35,922 bases of DNA. Origin: an uncultured Flavobacteriales bacterium (GTDB taxonomy: Bacteria > Bacteroidota > Bacteroidia > Flavobacteriales > BACL11). Within the stretch, counting starts at the first letter, position 1. Each line of letters opens with the position of its first letter. The DNA lies in assembly GCA_905479165.1 (NCBI GenBank), contig CAJQLK010000010.1:1-35922 (forward strand), read 5' to 3'. Made by a program: the position numbers and the translations under genes. Positions 1 through 7,482 of the stretch are shown piece by piece. The notes under the pieces are model-generated. The model was not told where the DNA came from. It saw only the letters and a list, made by a program, of their open reading frames with translations, and made no database searches.

Positions 1-290
1 TCAAGTGATAATGAATAAACTTCAAACCCATTTCCCTTATCAAATTTAGTTTTGTTGAATTTTCTGTATGCATCTACAATATTCGGATTTTCTCTTCTAC
101 AAGGTCCGCACCAACTTGCCCAAAAATCAATAAGGACTAGTTTTCCCTTTAATGAAGATAACTTCATTTTATTTCCTGTTGGATTGTTATATTCGAGTTC
201 AGGAGCAATGTCTCCTATTTTTAATCCTACTTCTTGTGCTGAAGCAACTGATGTAAGTATGCTAAAAATAATTATTAATATTTTATTCAT
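1..290 (-). CDS. TlpA-like thioredoxin-fold protein, 3' part cut by window edge
   Basis: This reading frame begins with ATG at 290 and runs off the left edge, so about 96 N-terminal residues are visible. Residues 1-18 form a signal peptide (short Lys-containing start, hydrophobic core, SVASA cleavage region). A redox-active WCGPC motif follows at residues 60-64 after an LVLIDFWAS strand, typical of the TlpA/ResA/AhpC-TSA thioredoxin superfamily. Such exported proteins reduce or isomerise disulfides in the periplasm, often during cytochrome c maturation; the exact substrate cannot be read here. Its ATG overlaps the murA stop by one base (TAATG), so it is probably translated by reinitiation from the murA message. 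The family is clear, the specific role is not. Confidence 0.85.
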   Translation of the reverse strand, partial: MNKILIIIFSILTSVASAQEVGLKIGDIAPELEYNNPTGNKMKLSSLKGKLVLIDFWASWCGPCRRENPNIVDAYRKFNKTKFDKGNGFEVYSLSL

Positions 291-1597
291 TAATCTATTC
301 TTGTAATTTGTGCTCCAATAGCATTTAATCTTGTGTCAATATTTTGATATCCTCTATCAATTTGCTCAATGTTGTGTATTGTGCTTTCTCCATCAGCAGC
401 AAGTGCAGCTAATAATAATGAAACTCCAGCTCTAATATCAGGAGAGGTCATGGTTGTTGCTTTAAATTGATACTCATGATCTAGTCCAATAACTGTTGCT
501 CTATGAGGATCGCATAGAATAATTTGAGCTCCTATATCAATCAATTTATCCACAAAGAATAATCTTGATTCAAACATTTTTTGGTGTATTAGTACAGATC
601 CTTTAGCTTGAGATGCAACAACTAATATAATTGACAACAAATCAGGTGTAAATCCTGGCCAAGGAGCATCTGAAATAGTTAAAATTGAACCATCAATAAA
701 GGATTGTATTTCATAACTATCTTGTGAAGGAATATAAATATCATCTCCTCTTCTTTCCATTTTGACTCCTAATTTTGCAAAAACAGACGGGATTAATCCT
801 AACTCATTATAAGCTACATTTTTAATAGTAATCTCTGATTTTGTAATTGCAGCTAAGCCTATAAAAGACCCTATTTCAATCATATCAGGAAGTATTCTGT
901 GCGTACATCCTCCAAGATATTCTACACCTTCAATGTGTAACAAATTAGAGCCAACACCAGTAATTTTAGCCCCCATTGAATTTAACATTTTGCATAATTG
1001 TTGCAAGTAAGGTTCGCAAGCAGCATTGTAAATGCTCGTTTTTCCTTTCGCCATTACGGCTGTCATTACAATGTTTGCAGTTCCAGTAACTGATGCTTCA
1101 TCAAGTAACATATCTGCCCCTTTTAGCGCATCAGCAGTTACTCGGTAGAACTGTTCTTTACTGTCATATACAAATTTAGCGCCTAGATTTTCAAAGCCAA
1201 TAAAGTGTGTGTCTAATCTTCTTCTTCCGATTTTATCGCCACCAGGCTTTGGAATATATCCTTTTCCGTATCGAGCTAAAAGAGGGCCTACTATCATAAT
1301 TGAACCTCTAATTCGACTACTTTTTGTTTTATAATCTTCTGATGACAAATAATCAACATCAACATTATCGGCTTTAAAAGTATAAGTTGATTCATCAAGT
1401 TTATTTACGGTTACATTTAAGTCGCGCAACAAATCAATTAAGATATTTACATCACGAATGTTCGGCACATTTTCCATTCTTACTTCCTCAGGAGTAAGTA
1501 ATACGGCACACAGAACTTGCAATGCCTCATTTTTTGCCCCTTGCGGATGTAAATCTCCTTTTAGTTTTATTCCTCCTTTTACTTTAAATGTAGCCAT
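290..1597 (-). CDS. murA: UDP-N-acetylglucosamine 1-carboxyvinyltransferase (MurA)
   Basis: MurA transfers enolpyruvate from PEP to UDP-GlcNAc, the first committed step of peptidoglycan synthesis in the cytoplasm. The 435-residue protein is full length for the family. Lys22-Asn23 (QGAKNEAL) matches the substrate-binding Lys/Asn pair. The mobile loop reads PGGDKIGRRRLD at residues 118-129, where Asp121 occupies the position of E. coli Cys115, the residue alkylated by fosfomycin. The C-terminal IDRGYQNID motif contributes to the second half of the inside-out alpha/beta barrel. The ATG directly follows the stop of the DUF4290 gene with no gap, and the TAA overlaps the next ATG by one base, so three genes probably form one operon. 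The Asp variant predicts an enzyme insensitive to fosfomycin (known for mycobacterial and chlamydial MurA). Confidence 0.95.
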   Translation of the reverse strand: MATFKVKGGIKLKGDLHPQGAKNEALQVLCAVLLTPEEVRMENVPNIRDVNILIDLLRDLNVTVNKLDESTYTFKADNVDVDYLSSEDYKTKSSRIRGSIMIVGPLLARYGKGYIPKPGGDKIGRRRLDTHFIGFENLGAKFVYDSKEQFYRVTADALKGADMLLDEASVTGTANIVMTAVMAKGKTSIYNAACEPYLQQLCKMLNSMGAKITGVGSNLLHIEGVEYLGGCTHRILPDMIEIGSFIGLAAITKSEITIKNVAYNELGLIPSVFAKLGVKMERRGDDIYIPSQDSYEIQSFIDGSILTISDAPWPGFTPDLLSIILVVASQAKGSVLIHQKMFESRLFFVDKLIDIGAQIILCDPHRATVIGLDHEYQFKATTMTSPDIRAGVSLLLAALAADGESTIHNIEQIDRGYQNIDTRLNAIGAQITRID

Positions 1598-2221
1598 TTA
1601 GTAATTCTTTTTATAATTCTTTTTATAATTTTTCTTCTTCCCGTTATTCTTTTTATTGCTGTTAGCACCTCCTTGCCTTACGGATGCTGAACGAATAAAT
1701 TCAAAATCATCAGCAAGTTTTAACTCATCATTAGACATTTGCTTAAGATGCAAACGAATAATGTTATTATCCACTGAACTTTCATTAAATAAAATGTAAG
1801 ATTTTTTCATCTGATTAGCAATCATCCCAGTCATAATTTCTTTTTCAGAGCCCTCCATTTTCATAGCCGTTTTTATCATTGTAGGGATTGTATTTCCGTA
1901 ATATGAGAAACGAATTTTATTGCTAGGATAGGTCATTGGCTCTGGTTTTTCTTCTAACTTTTCAGCCTCTGGTTTAGGGTAAGGTGATTTTATATCAAGT
2001 TTAAAATCAGACATTATATGCAAGTGATCCCAAAGCTTATGAGTAAATTCCTTTACATCTCGCAAGTGAGGATTCATTTGTCCCATAAATGCAATGATTG
2101 CATCTACACATTTTTGTTGTTCTACTTTATCAGTTAATCTGGTAGCGTGATTAATCATTTTATGAACATGCCTTCCGTATTCAGGTATCGTTAGATGCTC
2201 TCTCTTAGTGTTGTATTCCAT
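1598..2221 (-). CDS. DUF4290 family protein with basic Lys-Asn-Tyr tail
   Basis: The protein belongs to a Bacteroidota-restricted family of unknown function (DUF4290), recognised from the opening MEYNTKREHLTIPEYGRHVH and the region around residues 20-170. I chose the ATG at 2221 because family members start at this MEYNT motif; an upstream ATG at 2293 would add 24 residues that read through the terminator and promoter region. The last 20 or so residues are low complexity and strongly basic (KKNNGKKKNY then KKNY repeats), which looks like a nucleic-acid-binding or ribosome-associated tail, although that is inference. It abuts murA with no spacer, and the DUF4290-murA pairing suggests a link to cell-wall synthesis or its control. 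Confidence 0.8.
   Translation of the reverse strand: MEYNTKREHLTIPEYGRHVHKMINHATRLTDKVEQQKCVDAIIAFMGQMNPHLRDVKEFTHKLWDHLHIMSDFKLDIKSPYPKPEAEKLEEKPEPMTYPSNKIRFSYYGNTIPTMIKTAMKMEGSEKEIMTGMIANQMKKSYILFNESSVDNNIIRLHLKQMSNDELKLADDFEFIRSASVRQGGANSNKKNNGKKKNYKKNYKKNY
1602..1637 (-). repeat. 12-bp tandem repeat encoding the KKNY tail
   Basis: Two exact 12-base copies (TAATTCTTTTTA on the plus strand) lie at 1602-1613 and 1614-1625, followed by a decayed third copy at 1626-1637. They stay in frame and encode the repeated Lys-Lys-Asn-Tyr end of the DUF4290 protein, so copy-number change would alter only tail length. Confidence 0.75.
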
Positions 2222-2237
2222 GAAAATATATTTGCAG

Positions 2238-2245
2238 CAAAAGTA
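2238..2245 (-). promoter_or_regulatory. Candidate Bacteroidota -7 element for the DUF4290-murA operon
   Basis: The minus strand reads TACTTTTG, an exact match to the Bacteroidota sigma-A -7 consensus TANNTTTG, 16 bases upstream of the chosen DUF4290 start. A TTTG at 2264-2261 could act as the -33 element, but its 15-base spacing is shorter than the usual 19 or so. The promoter overlaps the U-tract of the upstream receptor terminator. It supports the downstream ATG as the true start. Confidence 0.45.
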
Positions 2246-2247
2246 AT

Positions 2248-2274
2248 AAAAAAAGCCCACCAAATTGGTGAGCT
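2248..2274 (-). terminator. Rho-independent terminator of the thiamin receptor gene
   Basis: On the minus strand a hairpin AGCTCACCA / TGGTGGGCT with a short loop (2274-2254) is followed by a run of T (2253-2248). One pair is G:U on the minus strand but a C-A mismatch on the plus strand, so the structure is built for minus-strand transcription. It lies about 40 bases after the TonB-dependent receptor stop. Confidence 0.85.
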
Positions 2275-2313
2275 TTTGTCTAATCTCTAACATCTATATG
2301 CTAGTATCTATTT

Positions 2314-4515
2314 CTAAAATCCTAAAGTAAGTCCTAAAAGATAATTTCTTGTTGCTTCAGGAAAATAAGCAGCCATATTGTAACCTCTTTCGCTATCAGC
2401 ATTTACATAATGATCGTATTCTCTAGGATCATAACCATCAGAAACAAAACGATACACCCAAGCATTGCTTACATATTTGTTGTCTAATAAGTTGTTTACT
2501 TGTAAGGTAAGCTTTGCAGTTTTAAATATTTTACTGTCCCAATCATAAGCTAATCTTAAATTGTTTACTAAATAATCATCTAATTTTCTATCATCAGAAG
2601 AAGTGTTATCAATAAATTGCTCCCCAACATATTTGCTTATAAAATCAAGACTGATATTTTTATCTACTTTATAATTGAAAATTGAAGCCCAAATAGCTGT
2701 TGGAGAAAAAGCTAAATCAGTGTTTTCATAATCTATTTTTTCTTGGTCTCCAGTATCCCAATTGTCAACATATTCATTGTGGCTAATTATTTTGTTTTCT
2801 GATAGCGTCATGTTTCCTTCCCAAGTCATTTTATCAGACAACTTGTATGTAGCTTCAAGCTCAATTCCTTTTCTGTACGACTCATCAATATTTGCTCTTC
2901 TATATGCGCCTACATCATTAATTTGTCCAGTAAGTACTAACTGGTTTTTGTATTTCATGTGGTAAAGATTTACACCTAATGAAAATTTTTCTCCACTTTG
3001 TTTGTACCCAACTTCAGTATCGTAAAGTGTTTCATGTGATGGATATTCATCAGCTTTATTTTCTACATAATCATTTCTGTTCGGTTCTTTATTGGCTACT
3101 GCAAATGACACATAAATGGATTGGCTCTGGTTTAAATCATGAAAAAGCCCGATTTTTGGATTGAAAAATACATGAGATACTTCTTGTTCGGATGGCACCC
3201 CATTTCTGTCATATCCTTCAAATATATAATCTACCCTTCTTCTTTGCAAATCTAAATAAAGGTTAGTAGCATCAGAATATTTATAATTTGCTTTTCCATA
3301 AAAGTTATGATCTAATTTTTCAGCTTTGTTCCAGTAATACTGATGATTGCTTGCTCCATTACTTGCGTACTCAGCCCAGATAATATTGCCGTAATGTTGT
3401 CCAGAATAACTGTTGCTAGCACCACCTAAAACTAAATCAAGGTTACCCATTTGATGATTAAGAGAATAAGTAAATCCTCCAAAATCATTGTTTAACCATT
3501 TCCTTCTGATAAGGTTGGTTGAAGAAATTGTGTCATCAGATAAAATGATATTTTCCAGACCATAATCTACAAAATCTTCTCCAATTTTTTCTTGCTCATA
3601 ATATCCTTCACCATGCGTAAAATGTGCAGCAACATTTACAGTGGTTTCAGTACTTAATTGCTTGCTGTAATGCAATTGGTAATGTGTTTGTCCGTAATTA
3701 TCAACTTCATTTTTATAAGTGTAAGGGTTGAATGTTCTATTTTCGTCTAAATAATTTAAAGGCACACCATTCCAAGCTTGATAAGTGCGTTCATGTCCTG
3801 TAAAAACCAATGCCTTTATAACTGAGCTTGCTCCAAAATATGTTCCTTGTAGGTAAAGAGATTTTAAGTTAGAAGTTGCTCTATCTATATAACCATCAGA
3901 TGAAATTTTAGATACGCGCCCATTAAAAGCAAATTTATTATTGATAAGTCCAGTTCCGAATTCTATATTATTTTTTAATGTAGCAAAACTTCCCATAGAA
4001 TTGCTAGTAGTAAAATAAGGATTTTTCTTTAAACCATCAGTTTTCAAATTTACTGATGCCCCAAAAGCAGAAGCCCCATTAGCTGAAGTCCCTACACCTC
4101 TTTGAATTTGAATGCTCTCAATTGAAGATGAGAAATCGGGCATATTTACCCACCAAACTCCTTGGCTCTCAGAATCATTTAATGGAATTCCATTAATTGT
4201 AACATTTATTCTTGTTGGGTCAGAACCTCTTACTCTAAAGCCAGTATAACCCACTCCAGCTCCTGCATCAGAAGTAGTAACTACTGAGGGAGTAAGTGAA
4301 ATGATATAAGGTAAATCCTGTCCCAGATTTCCTTTTTCAATTTCTGATTTACTGATGTTTGTAAACGCTACTGGAGTTTTTTCAGTTGCTCTAAGCGCAT
4401 TTACATTTACATCATTTAACACCTTTTGCATTGAAATAGTGTCATTTGGCTGTTGTGCAACACCAATAAATGGTAGAGCAAGCAGAGCAGCCATGCAGTT
4501 TTTTTTATTAAACAT
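2314..4515 (-). CDS. TonB-dependent outer-membrane receptor, predicted thiamin uptake
   Basis: This 733-residue protein is a TonB-dependent receptor. A signal peptide covers about residues 1-20 (FIGVAQQ cleavage region), a plug domain about 40-160 (FRVRGSDPTRINVTINGIPLN is typical plug sequence), and a beta-barrel the rest, ending in the aromatic-terminated strand YLLGLTLGF. It lacks the N-terminal carboxypeptidase-regulatory-like domain that the receptor at 11845 has. Substrate is inferred from regulation: a TPP riboswitch lies immediately upstream, and upstream of that are a PnuC/PnuT-type permease and a kinase. TPP-regulated outer-membrane receptors of Bacteroidota (called OMR1 in comparative genomics) are predicted thiamin transporters. 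The gene ends in its own terminator. The fold is certain, the substrate well supported but not proven. Confidence 0.9.
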   Translation of the reverse strand: MFNKKNCMAALLALPFIGVAQQPNDTISMQKVLNDVNVNALRATEKTPVAFTNISKSEIEKGNLGQDLPYIISLTPSVVTTSDAGAGVGYTGFRVRGSDPTRINVTINGIPLNDSESQGVWWVNMPDFSSSIESIQIQRGVGTSANGASAFGASVNLKTDGLKKNPYFTTSNSMGSFATLKNNIEFGTGLINNKFAFNGRVSKISSDGYIDRATSNLKSLYLQGTYFGASSVIKALVFTGHERTYQAWNGVPLNYLDENRTFNPYTYKNEVDNYGQTHYQLHYSKQLSTETTVNVAAHFTHGEGYYEQEKIGEDFVDYGLENIILSDDTISSTNLIRRKWLNNDFGGFTYSLNHQMGNLDLVLGGASNSYSGQHYGNIIWAEYASNGASNHQYYWNKAEKLDHNFYGKANYKYSDATNLYLDLQRRRVDYIFEGYDRNGVPSEQEVSHVFFNPKIGLFHDLNQSQSIYVSFAVANKEPNRNDYVENKADEYPSHETLYDTEVGYKQSGEKFSLGVNLYHMKYKNQLVLTGQINDVGAYRRANIDESYRKGIELEATYKLSDKMTWEGNMTLSENKIISHNEYVDNWDTGDQEKIDYENTDLAFSPTAIWASIFNYKVDKNISLDFISKYVGEQFIDNTSSDDRKLDDYLVNNLRLAYDWDSKIFKTAKLTLQVNNLLDNKYVSNAWVYRFVSDGYDPREYDHYVNADSERGYNMAAYFPEATRNYLLGLTLGF

Positions 4516-4529
4516 TTTAATTATTTTTT

Positions 4530-4581
4530 GTTAACATTACCAGATAAAATAGGGTTATTATCTGTTCTATTTAATGTTGAC
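4530..4581 (-). repeat. Long hairpin between TPP aptamer and receptor start (expression platform)
   Basis: On the minus strand GTCAACATTA (4581-4572) pairs with TAATGTTAAC (4539-4530), and an inner CAGATAA/TTATCTG pair (4565-4559 with 4548-4542) sits inside. It begins where the riboswitch aptamer ends and stops about 15 bases before the receptor ATG. No U-tract follows (the next bases are A-rich), so translational or RNA-stability control is more likely than intrinsic termination. Within it, CCTAT can pair with the ATAGG of the aptamer 3' strand, giving a possible alternative fold. Confidence 0.55.
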
Positions 4582-4656
4582 TCATTTTCCTATGATGAAT
4601 TACCACCTCAGGTTCAATGGGTGTAATCTCAGCCTTTCGGCACCCCTTTTAAGATA
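4582..4656 (-). promoter_or_regulatory. TPP riboswitch (THI box)
   Basis: The minus strand carries the diagnostic THI-box elements in order: GGGGTGCC, a mini P3 hairpin GCC-GAAA-GGC (4641-4632), the invariant CTGAGAT (CTGAGA at 4632-4627), P2 closing CACCC (4623-4619), TTGAACCTGAGG (ACCTGA at 4613-4608), GTGGTAATTCAT for the pyrophosphate-sensing P4/P5 part, and TAGGAAA. Thiamin pyrophosphate binding should repress the TonB-dependent receptor that starts 66 bases downstream. It follows the kinase stop codon by about 20 bases, so the receptor can be controlled independently of the permease-kinase pair upstream. A near-consensus -7 element TACTTTTA lies at 4667-4660. Confidence 0.93.
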
Positions 4657-4677
4657 GGGTAAAAGTATAAAAAAAGT

Positions 4678-5193
4678 TTATAGTTGACTAAAATTAGTTG
4701 ATATACTTTCAATTGCCTGCTCATTTCTATCCTCACCTTTAATTATTAAAAATTTGTGTCCTAAGCTTTCTAGTTCTTGTTTGTAGAGTTCAAGAAGTTC
4801 ATTTCTGTTTGTAGGGTTTTCTCTTAATTGGTCGTAATCCCATTTTAAGTCTGGCTTACATAAAAGATAAAATCTGTTCTCAACTTTTTGTTTTTTAATT
4901 TGCTCTAAAATCCAATTGTTGCAGTTACCATATTTATAATCGCTCCATATTTTAATGGTAATAAGATCTGTATCATGTAAAGAGATTTGTTGGTTGCCAA
5001 TAGAAAGTTGCTCGTTTTCCAATTGCCCTGTAGCAATTTCTAATAAATCTTCTTGTAAGTAATTTTTACCTAAATCAGCTAGATATACTCTTGCAAACTC
5101 TTTTGTAAAAGGAATCTTGTAATGTTCAGAAAGGACTTTGCAAAGAGTTGTTTTTCCGCTACTTTCAGGGCCTGTTACAATTATTTTAAGCAT
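4678..5193 (-). CDS. NadR-like P-loop kinase, candidate thiamin (or nicotinamide riboside) kinase
   Basis: This 171-residue cytoplasmic protein resembles the C-terminal ribosylnicotinamide kinase domain of NadR, without the adenylyltransferase domain. It has a Walker A GPESSGKTT (residues 8-16), an acidic DTD at about 94-96, and a KWDYDQLREN segment like the PW-x-DDGLR region of NadR kinases. The start overlaps the permease stop by eight bases, indicating translational coupling. A permease plus kinase pair fits transport with metabolic trapping by phosphorylation. Since the locus contains a TPP riboswitch and a thiamin-type receptor, the substrate may be thiamin; nicotinamide riboside is the alternative suggested by homology alone. 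Confidence 0.8.
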   Translation of the reverse strand: MLKIIVTGPESSGKTTLCKVLSEHYKIPFTKEFARVYLADLGKNYLQEDLLEIATGQLENEQLSIGNQQISLHDTDLITIKIWSDYKYGNCNNWILEQIKKQKVENRFYLLCKPDLKWDYDQLRENPTNRNELLELYKQELESLGHKFLIIKGEDRNEQAIESISTNFSQL

Positions 5194-5782
5194 TAGAAGT
5201 ATTCTTGTTTAGCCACATGAAATACCCAAAAATTGCAATTATAGTATATGCTAAAAATAGGAGGGATGTAAGATGTAATTCCCTGCTATAATATAGGTAA
5301 ATTGAAACAACATCAATCACAATCCAATAAAGCCAATTTTCTAAAACTTTTTTGGTTACCATATAAGTTGCAATTACTGAAAAAACGGTTGTAAAAGAAT
5401 CGACTATCGGCATTTTTGCTGAGGTGTAAGTCGCAAAATAGAACCCCATTAAAAAAGTAATAATTGCACCAGTAATTATTAGTGTTAAGTGTTTCCCTGC
5501 ACTCCACTGAGTTATTTGTAAATCCTGCTCTTTTTTGGTCCAATTGTAATAGCCGTAAAAAGCCATTATTAAGTAAAAAACTTGCAAGCCTGTTTCTGGA
5601 AAAAGTTCTGCTGAAAAACAAATATAAATGTAAAGTGCTACACTAATTCCTGCGGCAGCCCAGCACCAAATGTTTTGTTTAGTAGCAAGTATTACATAAA
5701 GTACAGAAAGAACTACTGCTATAGTTTCAATAATACTCCAATTGAAATCTAAGCTGCTAAAAAATAAAATTATTTCATTCAT
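5186..5782 (-). CDS. PnuC/PnuT-family vitamin permease
   Basis: This 198-residue integral membrane protein has about seven hydrophobic segments and PnuC-family landmarks (NIWCWAAAGISVALYIYIC near residues 36-56, MAFYGYYNW near 73-81). PnuC proteins transport nicotinamide riboside by facilitated diffusion; close relatives called PnuT sit under TPP control in Bacteroidota and are predicted thiamin carriers. Here the neighbouring receptor has a TPP riboswitch, which favours thiamin, but the riboswitch itself lies downstream of this gene, so the permease is not directly under it in the visible arrangement. It is the first gene of the locus, with its own promoter at 5793-5821, and overlaps the kinase gene by eight bases. 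Confidence 0.85.
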   Translation of the reverse strand: MNEIILFFSSLDFNWSIIETIAVVLSVLYVILATKQNIWCWAAAGISVALYIYICFSAELFPETGLQVFYLIMAFYGYYNWTKKEQDLQITQWSAGKHLTLIITGAIITFLMGFYFATYTSAKMPIVDSFTTVFSVIATYMVTKKVLENWLYWIVIDVVSIYLYYSRELHLTSLLFLAYTIIAIFGYFMWLNKNTSNA

Positions 5783-5792
5783 ATTAATGAGT

Positions 5793-5821
5793 CAAAAATA
5801 CTAATTTGTATAAGTTTGCAA
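5793..5821 (-). promoter_or_regulatory. Bacteroidota-type promoter for the permease-kinase genes
   Basis: The minus strand has TTG (5821-5819), an 18-base spacer and TATTTTTG (5800-5793), matching the -33 TTG / -7 TANNTTTG pattern. It is 10 bases from the ATG at 5782, giving a very short leader. Confidence 0.6.
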
Positions 5822-5877
5822 GCGAAAAGAGAGTTTTTAGTGCATAGTCACTAGTTTAAAAACAAATTTAAATCAAA

Positions 5878-6738
5878 ATGAAAAAAATCTTAGTTGTTAC
5901 TTTGCTTTATTGTTCAATAGCAACTTTGTCTTTTGGACAAGAAAAAGCACATCAAATTTACAATAAAGATGGGAGTAAAATTTCCTATAAAACTATGCTT
6001 TTCAAAATAAAAAATGCGGATGTAGTTTTGTTTGGTGAAAATCATAATGATCCGATTTCACACTGGTTACAACTGGAACTTACAAAGAGCTTGTACGAAA
6101 AACATGGAGAAAATTTAATGCTCGGAGCAGAAATGTTAGAGGCTGATAATCAAGTTGTGTTAGATGAGTATTTGCTAGGTTTTAGTAGAGAAAAAGATTT
6201 TGAAAAAGAAGCGAAAATATGGCCAAATCATAAAACAGATTACCGTCCACTTTTAAGATTTGCAAAAGAGAATGATTTGCATTTTGTAGCTACAAATATA
6301 CCAAGAAGGTTTGCAAATATGGTGTATCGTTTTGGTGTTGATACTCTAGCTTATTTGCCAGAAGCATCAAAACAATTTATTGCCCCTCTTCCTATGGCTT
6401 ACGATACTTCATTGCATTGCTATAAAGAAATTTCTATTATGGCTGGAGGGCATGGAGGTGAAAATTTACCGAAATCACAAGCAATAAAAGATGCAACTAT
6501 GGCTCATTTCATACACGTAAATATGAATGAAGACACTAAGTTTATACATTATCATGGTTCGTATCACTCAAAATATCACGAGTCAATTATGTGGTATTTA
6601 TTGCAGTTAAATTCTAGTTTAGCAATACAAACCATAGAGGTAGTAGAACAAGCTGATGTTTCAGAGTTCGATAAAGAACTAATCGGTAATGCTGATTTCT
6701 TTATAGTCGTTGATGAAGATATGTGTAAAACACATTAA
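5878..6738 (+). CDS. ChaN-like haem-binding/Tiki-superfamily exported protein
   Basis: The 286-residue protein belongs to the ChaN / EreA-Tiki superfamily. A signal peptide covers residues 1-20 (ending SFG-QE; no lipobox Cys, unlike Campylobacter ChaN). The first conserved motif is LFGENHNDP (51-59), followed by LGAEMLEAD (about 82-90), a His-rich IMAGGHGG segment and HYHGSYHSKYH near 224-234. ChaN binds haem and is linked to iron uptake; related Tiki proteins are metalloproteases, so the conserved Glu/His residues could also serve metal binding. It is monocistronic. The stop overlaps the convergent GGGP synthase stop by three bases. A TAAGTTTG -7-like element occurs at 5811-5818. Confidence 0.78.
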   Translation: MKKILVVTLLYCSIATLSFGQEKAHQIYNKDGSKISYKTMLFKIKNADVVLFGENHNDPISHWLQLELTKSLYEKHGENLMLGAEMLEADNQVVLDEYLLGFSREKDFEKEAKIWPNHKTDYRPLLRFAKENDLHFVATNIPRRFANMVYRFGVDTLAYLPEASKQFIAPLPMAYDTSLHCYKEISIMAGGHGGENLPKSQAIKDATMAHFIHVNMNEDTKFIHYHGSYHSKYHESIMWYLLQLNSSLAIQTIEVVEQADVSEFDKELIGNADFFIVVDEDMCKTH

Positions 6739-7472
6739 CAATTATGCACTGCATTTGCAATTTCAGAAATTAGATTTTCGTCCTTTTCAATTGCATTCCC
6801 AACTACTATAATGTCAGCTCCAGCTTTGCAATTAGTAATTGCTTTTTCGCCACTACTTATTCCTCCTCCAATAATTAAAGGAATATCAACTGATTGACTT
6901 ACGGTTGCAATCATTTTTTCAGAAATTGGGTTTAGGGCACCACTTCCACCATCCATAAATATGAGTTTAAGTCCTAGCATTTCACCAGCCATAGCCGTGC
7001 AAGCAGCAACTGCATTTTTTTCAGCAGGAATAGGAGTGGTGTTGCTCATATAAGAAACAGTAGTTGGTTTTCCGCTATCAATAAGTATGTAGCCTGTAGG
7101 TAAAACTTCAAGTGAAGATTGCTTTAATATTGGAGCTGTAATGACTTGTTTGCCAATAAGCATTTCCGCATTTCTTCCTGAAATAAGTGATAGAAAAAGA
7201 ATACCATCCGCTTTGTTGTTTACTTGCATTGCATTGCCAGGGAAAAGTATAACTGGAATGTCAGAGTTTTCTTTTAAAGTTACTAGACAAGTATCTAAAC
7301 TATCACTTGTAAGTAAACTTCCTCCAACAAAAAAGTAATCGGTATTTGCCTTCTCTGCTTTTTCTATAATTGTAAGTAGTTGAGTTTTATCTTGCTTATC
7401 TGGGTCAATTAAAAGTGCAAATGATTTTTTATTTGCTCTTTTGTTTTTAAGTATAATTTTGTAGATATCCAT
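6735..7472 (-). CDS. Geranylgeranylglyceryl phosphate synthase family protein (GGGPS/PcrB-like)
   Basis: A TIM-barrel prenyltransferase that joins a polyprenyl diphosphate to sn-glycerol-1-phosphate, the reaction that makes archaeal ether lipids and, in some bacteria, prenylglycerol compounds. Visible signatures are ALLIDPDKQ near the N-terminus, VGGSL, the TGYILIDSGKPTTVSYMSNTTPIP block typical of Bacteroidota group II enzymes, IIGGGI phosphate-binding loop and ADIIVVGNAIE. I favour the ATG at 7472 (MDIYKIIL), 10 bases after the phosphopantetheinyl transferase stop; an ATG at 7496 would add eight residues and overlap that gene by 14 bases. Function as GGGPS is known for Flavobacterium relatives; the end product in bacteria remains unclear. 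Confidence 0.88.
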   Translation of the reverse strand: MDIYKIILKNKRANKKSFALLIDPDKQDKTQLLTIIEKAEKANTDYFFVGGSLLTSDSLDTCLVTLKENSDIPVILFPGNAMQVNNKADGILFLSLISGRNAEMLIGKQVITAPILKQSSLEVLPTGYILIDSGKPTTVSYMSNTTPIPAEKNAVAACTAMAGEMLGLKLIFMDGGSGALNPISEKMIATVSQSVDIPLIIGGGISSGEKAITNCKAGADIIVVGNAIEKDENLISEIANAVHNC

Positions 7473-7482
7473 AAGTAATTTT

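Noticed and set aside
52-306. 84-codon plus-strand frame at the left edge
   Set aside because: It is the antisense of the TlpA-like gene, whose minus-strand frame has a signal peptide and a WCGPC motif.
5313-5621. 102-codon minus-strand frame within the permease gene
   Set aside because: It overlaps the PnuC-type gene in another frame and has no plausible start context or homology; the permease frame has the conserved membrane pattern.
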